Part shown: one piece after another, positions 34,619 to 42,642 of the stretch | How the letters are laid out: the number at the start of each line of letters is the position of its first letter | Numbering within the stretch: position 1 is the stretch's first letter | DNA from: a virus | Length of the DNA stretch: 64,000 nt | Strand: one strand, 5' to 3' | IMG/VR virus record: IMGVR_UViG_3300042307_001176 | Span: 1-64,000 of that record | Position numbers and translations under genes: made by a program | Notes under the pieces: generated by a model | Told to the model about the DNA's origin: nothing | The model's input: the letters and a program-made list of their open reading frames with translations, nothing else | Database searches by the model: none

Positions 34619-35137
34619 TTAATTCTTTTTTATCTTCTTTTTCATCTCATCTATCATAGATATAGTTGAACTGATCCGGGGTTTTTTGTAAACTATTACT
34701 TTCTCCTCTCTAGGTGATTCAGGTACAAGCATCATAGATACGGAGGAATCACCAACGGTGTATATTCTTTTTTCTTTTGAAATAGTATTAAGTCTTACTA
34801 TTCTTTCTTCTGTGTTTCTATTATTGCTTCGAATATCACCTTTTAATTGATCTAGCATTTGTAAAAATTCTTCTTCCCTGAATACTATTTGATTTGTACA
34901 TTCTTTTTCGTTTCTTCTTATACTAGATTCTAATGAATCAACATCAGATTCTAATTTCTCTATCTTCACATCTTGTTTTTTTATTTCACTATCTAATTCG
35001 TCCCTATCTAATGTTATTGATGATATAAAAGAAGGTGCTATACTAATTATTACAATTGCTAAAAGTAGCATGGAAAGAGCCACAATTTTTTGTGGAGTTG
35101 AGAATTGTGCTAGGATTTTTGAAATATATTTGAACAT
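34619..35137 (-). CDS. Membrane-anchored coiled-coil protein
   Basis: 172 residues. Transmembrane segment about 17-40 (IVALSMLLLAIVIISIAPSFI) and a long coiled coil 45-120 (SEIKKQDVKIEKLESDVDSLESSIRRN). The C-terminus is basic. The layout recalls inner-membrane spanins or envelope-spacing proteins, but there is no lysis gene nearby. Convergent with the SpeD gene. Confidence 0.6.
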   Translation of the reverse strand: MFKYISKILAQFSTPQKIVALSMLLLAIVIISIAPSFISSITLDRDELDSEIKKQDVKIEKLESDVDSLESSIRRNEKECTNQIVFREEEFLQMLDQLKGDIRSNNRNTEERIVRLNTISKEKRIYTVGDSSVSMMLVPESPREEKVIVYKKPRISSTISMIDEMKKKIKKN

Positions 35138-35160
35138 ATATTATATATTACACCTTCTTT

Positions 35161-35170
35161 AATATATAGT
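35161..35170 (+). promoter_or_regulatory. Late-type ATATATAG promoter
   Basis: AATATATAGT, 15 nt before ATG 35176. Confidence 0.45.
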
Positions 35171-35175
35171 GATAT

Positions 35176-35484
35176 ATGAACAATATTATTTTAAATAGGC
35201 TAGAAATAATGTTTGAGGATCTTCCTAATAAAATGCCATGGACATCAGTTGCAGGAGAACTTGAAGCATTGGGGGGAAACGGATGGAGATTACCTACCGA
35301 ATTGGAATTTAAAGATATCTATAACTTTTCTAAATTAGGAATAGGTGGATTTAAGCCAGAAAAATATTGGTCAGCATCTTCATCTGGTAATAAAGCTTGG
35401 TATTACAATTTAGGCAAAGGATATTCACCACACATTACTAATCAATCTAATCAATTGTATGTGAGATTAGTTAGAAATATCTAG
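35176..35484 (+). CDS. DUF1566/Lcl C-terminal-like small protein
   Basis: 102 residues. The order GGNGWRLPTELEFKDIY ... YWSASSSGNKAWYYNLGKGY ... NQLYVRLVRNI is the signature of Lcl-C/DUF1566 domains, related to C-type lectin and FGE-like folds. Without a signal peptide it may be a virion or tail-associated ligand-binding piece. Convergent with the next gene. Confidence 0.75.
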   Translation: MNNIILNRLEIMFEDLPNKMPWTSVAGELEALGGNGWRLPTELEFKDIYNFSKLGIGGFKPEKYWSASSSGNKAWYYNLGKGYSPHITNQSNQLYVRLVRNI

Positions 35485-35702
35485 TATTGATCCTGGTTTC
35501 TTATTCTAGACAAAGACTTATCTATGGATCTGTCTAAATCTTCCGTTGCTTTTCTTAAATCCTGATTGTGTATAGAAGATAAAGATCTTGCTATTTCATA
35601 TCTGTCTAAAAATACTTCGTATTTATAATTTTTCTCTTTTAAGATAACTTCATCAGCAATTTCTTTTCCAAATTCTTCTAATTGTTTTTCGTAAGACTTC
35701 AT
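35481..35702 (-). CDS. Small charged coiled-coil protein, 73 residues
   Basis: Rich in Glu/Lys/Asp with heptad-like Leu/Ile (RSLSSIHNQDLRKATEDLDRSIDKSLSRI). Function unknown. Confidence 0.45.
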   Translation of the reverse strand: MKSYEKQLEEFGKEIADEVILKEKNYKYEVFLDRYEIARSLSSIHNQDLRKATEDLDRSIDKSLSRIRNQDQY

Positions 35703-35811
35703 GGGGTTTTATATTAGTTTTTTGTAAATGTAAGAATTTACTACATATAATTGTATATTATATATTCGAAATAATTTCATTCTCTCACACTATAATTAAA
35801 TAAAAAAGAAT

Positions 35812-36792
35812 ATGGCAAAGAAGAAAGGTCCTATATCAATGTTTATAGAAAGAAATTACAAGCATTTTAATGCCGCTGCATTAAAAGATGCAGCAATTGG
35901 CTACGAGACTCACATAGATAAGGGAGGTAAAATGCTAGTTTCGCTTGCTGGTGCAATGAGTACAGCAGAGCTAGGTATTTCTTTAGCAGAAATGATTAGA
36001 GCTGGTAAAGTTGATATTATCTCTTGTACTGGAGCTAACTTAGAAGAGGATCTAATGAATCTCGTAGCACATTCACATTATAAAAGAATACCAAATTATA
36101 GGGATCTTACACCCGAGCAAGAAAGAGAATTGCTAGACCAAGGTTTAAATAGAGTTACTGATACATGTATTCCCGAAGAAGAGGCTTTTAGGAGATTACA
36201 ATCACATATCTATAATCTTTGGAAAGAAGCAGAAGATGTGGGAGAAAAATATTTTCCACATGAATTCATGTATATGTTAATTAATAGTGGTGTTCTCACA
36301 CAGTATTATGAGATTGATCCTAAGGACTCTTGGATGGTTGCTGCAGCAGAAAGAAATCTACCGATGGTTGTACCTGGATGGGAAGATTCAACATTAGGGA
36401 ATATATTTGCTTCTTATGTTATAAAAGGCGAATTAGACCCGAATACTGTAAGAAATGGTATTGAATATATGGTTTATCTTAGTGAATGGTACAGAAATAA
36501 TTGTTCAGAGCCTGGAATAGGATTTTTCCAAATTGGCGGAGGCATTGCTGGTGATTTTCCAATATGTGTTGTTCCGATGATGTATCAGGATCTTGAATGG
36601 GAAGATGTGCCATTCTGGTCTTACTTCTGTCAAATATCAGATTCAACAACATCTTATGGATCTTACTCAGGAGCAGTACCGAATGAGAAAATAACATGGG
36701 GTAAATTGGACGCAGACACTCCAAAATTTATAGTAGAATCTGATGCAACGATAGTTGCTCCTCTTATATTTGCTTGGATACTTAATCAATAA
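35812..36792 (+). CDS. Deoxyhypusine-synthase-family protein (homospermidine/aminobutyl transferase-like)
   Basis: 326 residues, close to family length. NAAALKDAAIGYETHIDKGGKMLVSLAGAMSTAELG near residues 19-54, STGAN-type TGANLEEDLMNLVAHSHY near 75-92, PGWEDSTLGN near 185, the NAD-side FFQIGGGIAGDFPI near 234, and the catalytic-lysine segment ITWGKLDADTP with Lys298 aligned to the enzyme-intermediate Lys of human DHS. Members use NAD and a polyamine to transfer an aminobutyl group, making deoxyhypusine or homospermidine. Bacterial forms are often linked to polyamine synthesis. The exact reaction is unproved. Confidence 0.88.
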   Translation: MAKKKGPISMFIERNYKHFNAAALKDAAIGYETHIDKGGKMLVSLAGAMSTAELGISLAEMIRAGKVDIISCTGANLEEDLMNLVAHSHYKRIPNYRDLTPEQERELLDQGLNRVTDTCIPEEEAFRRLQSHIYNLWKEAEDVGEKYFPHEFMYMLINSGVLTQYYEIDPKDSWMVAAAERNLPMVVPGWEDSTLGNIFASYVIKGELDPNTVRNGIEYMVYLSEWYRNNCSEPGIGFFQIGGGIAGDFPICVVPMMYQDLEWEDVPFWSYFCQISDSTTSYGSYSGAVPNEKITWGKLDADTPKFIVESDATIVAPLIFAWILNQ

Positions 36793-36825
36793 ATACATTA
36801 TCAAATAAAACCCTCGTATTCTTTT

Positions 36826-36837
36826 GATATATAGTAG
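36826..36837 (+). promoter_or_regulatory. Late-type GATATATA promoter
   Basis: GATATATAGTAG abuts ATG 36838, 12-nt spacing. This is the main support for the longer start. Confidence 0.55.
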
Positions 36838-37623
36838 ATGATAAGATCCTGTATTATTATAGGACTATTTTTTATATTAGGTTATATACATAATAGAAGT
36901 AATAGAATGAAGCATTTGAAATCAATAGATGAGTTTAAACAAGTAAACGAACAATTGTTTGGAAACATTACTAGGGAGCTTACTAAAGGTATTTTAAAAA
37001 ATGATGATTCTAAATCTAAAGATGATAGTGGAGGAACAGGAGGAGCAGGAGGAGGAACAGGGCCTGCACCAGATAAGGCAGCAGGAGTTGTAGGAGATTA
37101 TGGCAAATTTAGTGATGGTGCAAGTAAATCATCGCCATTAGCTATTGTTTTTGGGGGAATTCCAGTAGGCGGGAAACAAAGTGGAGAGTATATGTACGAT
37201 TACTTTAATAAAACAGGAAACAAGTTTAATCTTTTTGTCGCATCTAATTCAAATGTCAATGGTAAGGCTTCTTATGATTCAGTAATTAAAAAAGATATAA
37301 CTCCATCTAAAAAGATACTTTATTTATTTTCTGGGGGATATAAACCAGGAATGGAATTATTAAAAAGTGTTGGTGCTGATAAATTTGATAAAATCTATCT
37401 AGTTGATATTTGGATGGGTAATTCTTCTGTATCAGATTTCTACACTAAACTAGCTAAAGACAATAAAGAAAAAGTTGAATATTATTATACCAGTTTTGGA
37501 GCAAATAATAATACAGCAAGAAATACTATCTCGCAGACTGTTTCAAAATCTGTAGCAAATAGCAAAAATAATCACATGGAGACAAACAATGATGCAGTTG
37601 AGGCATTGATAAAATATATTTAA
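36838..37623 (+). CDS. Tagged protein with Rossmann/hydrolase-like domain
   Basis: 261 residues from ATG 36838, which the promoter supports. The extra N-terminus (MIRSCIIIGLFFILGYIH) is hydrophobic. A second ATG at 36907 gives a clean tag MKHLKSIDEFKQVNEQLFGN with V-N-E, so the true start is open. A Gly-rich linker (residues 62-75) precedes LAIVFGGIPVGGK (near 102) and ILYLFSGGYKPGMELLKSVGADKFDKIYLVDIWMG (about 160-195), resembling an alpha/beta hydrolase or Rossmann domain. Pairs with the next tagged gene. Confidence 0.65.
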   Translation: MIRSCIIIGLFFILGYIHNRSNRMKHLKSIDEFKQVNEQLFGNITRELTKGILKNDDSKSKDDSGGTGGAGGGTGPAPDKAAGVVGDYGKFSDGASKSSPLAIVFGGIPVGGKQSGEYMYDYFNKTGNKFNLFVASNSNVNGKASYDSVIKKDITPSKKILYLFSGGYKPGMELLKSVGADKFDKIYLVDIWMGNSSVSDFYTKLAKDNKEKVEYYYTSFGANNNTARNTISQTVSKSVANSKNNHMETNNDAVEALIKYI

Positions 37624-37625
37624 TA

Positions 37626-38399
37626 ATGAAACACCTTAAAACCATAGAGAATTTTAAAATTGTAAATGAACAATTATTTAAGGCTGATATAGCTATGTTT
37701 AATAAACTAATGGGAATATCTGTTGAAGAAACTGGAATAGCAGAACCTAATCTTTTTCCAGCCGAAGCTCCTTCTGGGTTAGGACAAGCATTAGCTCCTA
37801 TAGCTAATATAAATACTGACCAAATGGATTCTTACGGATCTACTGCGGGAATAATGGATAAGAATGACGGTGCTGATTATAAACAACCCCTTAGAGGTCC
37901 TATAGGAAATATAGTCAATTCAGCTTATGCTAATCTTAATGTACCAACAAGAAAAATACCAGGAACAGGAGGGGGTAATCTAGGATGTGCAGCAGCTGTT
38001 TCTATTATATTTTATAGAGCAACTGGATATGCTATAGCTGGATCTGGAGCTATCACTCTTGGTACAGGATCTCTTTGGAGTTACATGAGTAAAGAAAGTG
38101 AAAAAAGCGACGGTGTTTGGAAAAAAATAACAGATTGGAAAACAGGATCACAACCTGGCGACATAATTCTAACTGCTAGAGGATCAAAAGCTGGTCACGT
38201 AGGTGTTGTTATAAATGGAGGAAATATAATTTCTAATTCATCCGGGGGATTTAAAGGAGATAAAAAAGGACAGATTGAAATGAACTATAACTTGAATAGC
38301 TGGTCTAGTGTTGCTGCAAGAAATCCTTCACAAACTGCAGCATTCAGATATGTAGGTCCATATAAAAAAACATGGGGATCTGAAGCTCAGTTAGCATAA
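37626..38399 (+). CDS. Tagged CHAP/NlpC-P60-like cysteine peptidase (putative virion wall hydrolase)
   Basis: 257 residues. Tag MKHLKTIENFKIVNEQLFK, almost the same as its neighbour, with V-N-E. From about residue 115: GGGNLGCAAAVSIIFYRATG with the candidate catalytic Cys, then KTGSQPGDIILTARGSKAGHVGVVINGG with the candidate His. This Cys ... PGDI ... GHVGVV pattern is that of NlpC/P60 and CHAP amidases cutting peptidoglycan. The combination suggests a packaged enzyme for DNA entry. Starts 2 nt after the previous stop. Confidence 0.75.
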   Translation: MKHLKTIENFKIVNEQLFKADIAMFNKLMGISVEETGIAEPNLFPAEAPSGLGQALAPIANINTDQMDSYGSTAGIMDKNDGADYKQPLRGPIGNIVNSAYANLNVPTRKIPGTGGGNLGCAAAVSIIFYRATGYAIAGSGAITLGTGSLWSYMSKESEKSDGVWKKITDWKTGSQPGDIILTARGSKAGHVGVVINGGNIISNSSGGFKGDKKGQIEMNYNLNSWSSVAARNPSQTAAFRYVGPYKKTWGSEAQLA

Positions 38400-38406
38400 T
38401 TTCAGA

Positions 38407-38443
38407 AATCATTTTTTTATACAACTAGAAGTTTCTATATTTA
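38407..38443 (+). promoter_or_regulatory. Early-type promoter
   Basis: AATCATTTTTTT at 38407, TATATTTA at 38436, distance 29. Confidence 0.7.
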
Positions 38444-38458
38444 CCCAAAATAACTAAT

Positions 38459-38671
38459 ATGGGTGAAAAAATAATTAAGGTCCTGGATAATTACCGGACA
38501 AATCCAGAAAGCCATATTCCTGGCGGTTCTGTAGTAGAGACTTTTAACGACAAAGGTCTAAGATTAGTATATGACAAGATTAAAAATCCTGGAGCATATA
38601 TTAAAAGAATTACTAAAGACGAATCAATCATTAAAGTTTACGTTGATGGAGAACTCAAGTTTGAAAGATAA
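38459..38671 (+). CDS. Small unknown protein, 70 residues
   Basis: Starts MGEKIIKVLDNYRTNPESHIPGG. Compact alpha/beta, no recognised domain. First gene after an early promoter and before the 38.7-44.6 kb replication-type genes. Confidence 0.55.
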   Translation: MGEKIIKVLDNYRTNPESHIPGGSVVETFNDKGLRLVYDKIKNPGAYIKRITKDESIIKVYVDGELKFER

Positions 38672-38736
38672 TTCTAATACATTAAATTGGGAAAATTGTA
38701 ATATTATCAAAATCTAATAAACTAATCTTAAATATT

Positions 38737-39078
38737 ATGGCACTAAATTATGACTTAAGGGAAATAAAGAATTACAAAAAATTGTGGGAAAGAAGTGAAA
38801 TTACACAAGAAAATACACAAATGAAGGAACCTTATCGTACAATAATTTTTTGTACAATGATAGTGGGAATGAGGGAGATAACGGAAGAGAACTGTTCTAA
38901 ATTCCTTGAGAGAGTTTCTTTCGTAGAGAAAACACAGGGTAGCTTTTTCTATAAGAATAAAAAACCTCTATACATCTCTGAGAAGGATATCAATAGAATG
39001 ATTGGTTTAAAAACTAATGCTTCACTTCTTACCAAAGCACAATTTATTAAGAGACACACACAAGATTTAAAGATCTAA
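38737..39078 (+). CDS. Unknown protein, 113 residues
   Basis: Basic, helical. Contains FCTMIVGMREITEENCSKFLERV. No tag or signal peptide. Probably cotranscribed with the next genes. Confidence 0.55.
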   Translation: MALNYDLREIKNYKKLWERSEITQENTQMKEPYRTIIFCTMIVGMREITEENCSKFLERVSFVEKTQGSFFYKNKKPLYISEKDINRMIGLKTNASLLTKAQFIKRHTQDLKI

Positions 39079-39094
39079 TTAAAAAATTAAAATC

Positions 39095-39604
39095 ATGACT
39101 TATTTAGATTACGAAGTAACGCAATTACCCAATAGTGTCGAAATGATCTTCTGTAAACCATTAGACGAAGATGGAGTGAGAAAAGGATTAGATGAAACAC
39201 AAAAAAAAATTATCATTAAATTACTTCAATTTTCACAGAGTGAGATAGATGAAATGTATGATGATATTAAGTCTCAGCATGGGATTTTATCAATATTAGA
39301 AGGTAGATTAAATAGTATTAACTGTAAGATTGATAAAGCATCAAGAATATTAATATCTCTTTCCTGTTCATCTCCGGGTGAAGCTGTCATGTATACATAT
39401 TACATAGCTTATATGATGAAAAAAAAGAATATAAGTGATTTGTCTTTAGATAGACTTTTTATTGATGTATTTCATGTTGGATTTTTTTCTGCAGAGTCTC
39501 TTTACGAATACTGGAGCAAACAAAAAGTTAATCAAGGAAAAAATCAAGGGGGTGACAATTTATTAGATTATCCGAAAGCATCAGAAAGTTTATTGATGAA
39601 ATAA
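39095..39604 (+). CDS. Unknown protein, 169 residues
   Basis: Starts MTYLDYEVTQLPNSVEMIFC. Helical body, C-terminal SKQKVNQGKNQGGDNLLDYPKASES. Not recognised. Confidence 0.55.
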   Translation: MTYLDYEVTQLPNSVEMIFCKPLDEDGVRKGLDETQKKIIIKLLQFSQSEIDEMYDDIKSQHGILSILEGRLNSINCKIDKASRILISLSCSSPGEAVMYTYYIAYMMKKKNISDLSLDRLFIDVFHVGFFSAESLYEYWSKQKVNQGKNQGGDNLLDYPKASESLLMK

Positions 39605-39638
39605 AATAGTTTTATCCCAGTATAATAAATAAAAGAAT

Positions 39639-39791
39639 ATGGGAGATAATAAAATTGACGAAATCGGAGCTATCGAAGAGATGGTTAAAAAATACCCAAA
39701 CGATTCAGAGCTGGGTAAAAAAATAAGAGAGCATTTTATAGCTAAAGGAATATACGAAAATACTGTAGCTGGGGTGAAAGCAAATAAGTAG
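39639..39791 (+). CDS. Small charged protein, 50 residues
   Basis: Starts MGDNKIDEIGAIEEMVKKYP; helical and charged, stop TAG. Sits 34 nt after the previous gene and 7 nt before the next, on the coding strand. Plausible small early protein. Confidence 0.5.
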   Translation: MGDNKIDEIGAIEEMVKKYPNDSELGKKIREHFIAKGIYENTVAGVKANK

Positions 39792-39798
39792 TAAATTA

Positions 39799-40101
39799 AT
39801 GACCGAAAATCACCAAGCACCATCAGTAACAGATTGGGAAGCTTTTGTTAATAACGAAAAATCTATAAGTATAAAGATTAATGAATCTTTAGATATTACA
39901 GATAGTAAGATTAAATTCTTAGGGAAAAATCGGGAATTCTTAATTGAGATGAAACTTAACTCTCACAATATTAATATCTGCTTAGCTATAGGAAATCCGC
40001 TATTTGTGGAACTACATACGCCAAAGGGCGTTTCTGTACAATATGTAAAAGGATCAGGAAAAGATCACTATAAGAAATTGCAGGAAGAAAAAAATAAATA
40101 A
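39799..40101 (+). CDS. Unknown protein, 100 residues
   Basis: Starts MTENHQAPSVTDWEAFVNNE. Beta-rich middle (IKFLGKNREFLIEMKLNSHNINICLAIG) and basic end. No family recognised. Confidence 0.55.
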   Translation: MTENHQAPSVTDWEAFVNNEKSISIKINESLDITDSKIKFLGKNREFLIEMKLNSHNINICLAIGNPLFVELHTPKGVSVQYVKGSGKDHYKKLQEEKNK

Positions 40102-40106
40102 TTATA

Positions 40107-40628
40107 ATGGAATCTGTTAATAAATTTTATGCTGGAATAGGTTCTAGAGAAACACCCCCAGGAATAGAGCCAATGATTGAAGAAGCTGCTCGGTTTTTAG
40201 GACTTTTTGGATACACTTTAAGATCAGGAGCAGCTCCTGGGTCTGATTTTATGTTTGAAACTCATTGCATTCACGACAAAGAAATATATCTACCATGGAA
40301 AGGATTTAATGATAATATCTCTGATCTTTATCTTGACAATATGGATCAGACTAAAGTAGCTGAAGCTAGAGAGATAGCTAAGGATCACCATCCTTCTTGG
40401 AACTATTTGTCTGAAGCTGCAAAAAAGCTTATGACTAGAAACACATTCCAAGTTCTAGGCAAGGACCTTAAAACACCCGTTTCTTTTATTGTGTGTTGGA
40501 CTAAAGGTGGTAGGATAGAAGGAGGTACTGGACAAGCACTTAGAATTGCTAAGAGAAACTTTATACCCATATTCAATCTATATAATAAAGATTGTTTACA
40601 TCAAATAAAAATACACATAACAAAATAA
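40107..40628 (+). CDS. SLOG/DprA-like nucleotide-binding protein
   Basis: 173 residues. FYAGIGSRETPPGIEPMIEEAARFLGLFGYTLRSGAAPGSDFMFE near residues 7-51 is the Rossmann-like (S)GSR ... SGGA/GSD pattern of the DprA/LOG superfamily, with a later FIVCWTKGGRIEGGTGQALRIA loop. Phage members occur near replication genes; proposed roles are ssDNA or nucleotide binding. Activity unknown. Confidence 0.8.
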   Translation: MESVNKFYAGIGSRETPPGIEPMIEEAARFLGLFGYTLRSGAAPGSDFMFETHCIHDKEIYLPWKGFNDNISDLYLDNMDQTKVAEAREIAKDHHPSWNYLSEAAKKLMTRNTFQVLGKDLKTPVSFIVCWTKGGRIEGGTGQALRIAKRNFIPIFNLYNKDCLHQIKIHITK

Positions 40629-40629
40629 A

Positions 40630-41202
40630 ATGTCAGAAACTATTAATTTGCCCAGTCCAAAAGAAAGAAAATTATTTCTTGATCGTCAGGTATCACAAAG
40701 TTCCATTAATGCTATCTCTAAAGAAATTATTGGAATTAACGACCACGATGAGTATATTGAAAGAATATACGAAGCTCATGATTTACAATACGTACCTAAA
40801 CCTATAAAGTTATATATAGATTCGTATGGTGGATTAGTCTATCAATGTCTAGGTCTTTTAGGAATAATGAAATCTAGTAAAGCTCCTATTCACACGATAG
40901 TTACTGGATGTGCTATGTCTTGTGGATTTTTAATTTCTATATCAGGGCATAAAAGATATGGGTATCCAAGATCAACTTATCTTTATCATCAAGTTGGGGG
41001 TGGAGCAGTTGGTAAGGTTAAAGATATAGAAGAAGAATTAGTTGAGATGCTAAGACTACAAAAACACGTAGAAGAAATTACTCTCGAGCAGACAAAAATA
41101 CCGGCTAAAAGATTGGAGAGAGTTTATAAATCAAAAAAAGATTGGTATATGGATTCAAATGAGGCAATTAAATTTAAAGTTATAGACGAGGTTATTTTAT
41201 AA
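40630..41202 (+). CDS. ClpP-like serine protease
   Basis: 190 residues, typical ClpP length. Complete triad: Ser97 in GCAMSCG, His120 in YLYHQ and Asp171 in KKDWYM. LYIDSYGGLVYQCL near 61-74 forms the substrate-binding loop. It may act with host ClpX/ClpA or in virion maturation (some phages use ClpP-like proheads), but the location beside Dda suggests a regulatory role. Starts 1 nt after the preceding gene. Confidence 0.9.
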   Translation: MSETINLPSPKERKLFLDRQVSQSSINAISKEIIGINDHDEYIERIYEAHDLQYVPKPIKLYIDSYGGLVYQCLGLLGIMKSSKAPIHTIVTGCAMSCGFLISISGHKRYGYPRSTYLYHQVGGGAVGKVKDIEEELVEMLRLQKHVEEITLEQTKIPAKRLERVYKSKKDWYMDSNEAIKFKVIDEVIL

Positions 41203-41205
41203 AGA

Positions 41206-42642
41206 ATGAGCGGGGAAAAAGTTAAGGACAAAAAATACAAGTCAATAGTAGATATTTCCACATTAAATGGCGATCAGAAGAAATCTTTTGATGAATTGAA
41301 AGATTTTATTTATGATAGGAATGACGATAGTATTTATGTACTAAAAGGATGGGCAGGAACAGGTAAAACCTATTGTGTTAGTTTCTTGGTGAAGTATGTT
41401 CTTGACGTGATTTATCCGAACAAAAATTGGTATAAAATAGCAGTAACTGGACCAACTAATAAATCTGTTAGAGTTATAAAAAAGACTACAGGTATAAAAA
41501 ATCCTAGAGTAACTTTTCAGACAATACATAAGCTTTTGGGACTGACTGAAAGAATCACTTCCGACGGTCAACAGGAGTTTGTAAATCAAGGAGATTTTGA
41601 GCCTCAGATAAAAAAGACAAAGCTTCTTATAATAGATGAGGTTTCTATGCTTAACGATGATTTATTTCACGAGATTCTTAGATATAGAAGTGATATCAAA
41701 ATAATCTGCATGGGAGATCCGGCTCAAATTCCTCCGGTTGGAAAACCTGATTGTATTCCATTTATGGATGAATTATTAGAAATGTATGGTATAAAAACTT
41801 TGGAGTTAAAAACCATCATGAGACAGAAAGGCGATAATCCTATAATTGATACATCAGTATTAATTAGAACTGATTTGGAAAATCCTTATATAGAGACTGG
41901 TATAGAATCTAATCTAAATGATAGAGGAGAGGGAATAGAATTTCTAAATCTTAATTCTTCTTCGATAAGAGAATCTTTTAATGATATACTTTCATCGTAT
42001 TTTAATAGTGAAGAATTTAAAGAAGATCCTGAATATTCTAAAATAATTGCATGGAGGAATAAGACAGTAGAGAAAATGAATCAATTAGTAAGGAAAGTTA
42101 TATACGGGGATGAATCTATTGGATCTAAGATATTACTAGGAGAAAAGCTTATAGCAAATAATCCTATAATTGAGATGGGACAAATTCTTTTCAACACTAA
42201 CGATGAATTTACTGTTGATAAATTTGAAATAAAAACTGAGAAGGTTAAGGTTGCTGACGAAGAAGGAGGCTTAAAATATTATGAAACTGGAGTTACATTC
42301 TTAAATGATGAAGACAAAAAAATCACATATTTTATTGATATTCTTCACGAGGACAGCGAATCATATTTCTTTGTTCTAGCAAACAAATTAAAAAAGATAG
42401 CAATAGAGAAAAAAGGCAAAGAAAAATCTTGGATAAAGTATTACGACTTTATCAGAAGATTTGCAGATGTTAGCTATGCTTATTCTATAACTGCTCATAA
42501 ATCTCAAGGAAGCACATATACAACAGCTTTTGTTTTGGATGATGATATAGATGTTAACCCCAATGTTGTAGAAAGAAATAGAATAAAATATACAGCATAC
42601 ACAAGATCAAGTAAAAAACTATATGTACTTAAACGATTCTAA
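41206..42642 (+). CDS. Dda-like superfamily 1 helicase
   Basis: 478 residues (T4 Dda is 439). Walker A GWAGTGKT at residues 48-55, Walker B LLIIDEVSML at about 139-148, motif III MGDPAQIPPVG near 172, and the C-terminal UvrD_C2 signature YSITAHKSQGSTY near 424-436. SF1B 5'-3' helicases of this type start T4 replication and displace proteins from DNA. The last 20 nt overlap the next gene. Confidence 0.95.
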   Translation: MSGEKVKDKKYKSIVDISTLNGDQKKSFDELKDFIYDRNDDSIYVLKGWAGTGKTYCVSFLVKYVLDVIYPNKNWYKIAVTGPTNKSVRVIKKTTGIKNPRVTFQTIHKLLGLTERITSDGQQEFVNQGDFEPQIKKTKLLIIDEVSMLNDDLFHEILRYRSDIKIICMGDPAQIPPVGKPDCIPFMDELLEMYGIKTLELKTIMRQKGDNPIIDTSVLIRTDLENPYIETGIESNLNDRGEGIEFLNLNSSSIRESFNDILSSYFNSEEFKEDPEYSKIIAWRNKTVEKMNQLVRKVIYGDESIGSKILLGEKLIANNPIIEMGQILFNTNDEFTVDKFEIKTEKVKVADEEGGLKYYETGVTFLNDEDKKITYFIDILHEDSESYFFVLANKLKKIAIEKKGKEKSWIKYYDFIRRFADVSYAYSITAHKSQGSTYTTAFVLDDDIDVNPNVVERNRIKYTAYTRSSKKLYVLKRF

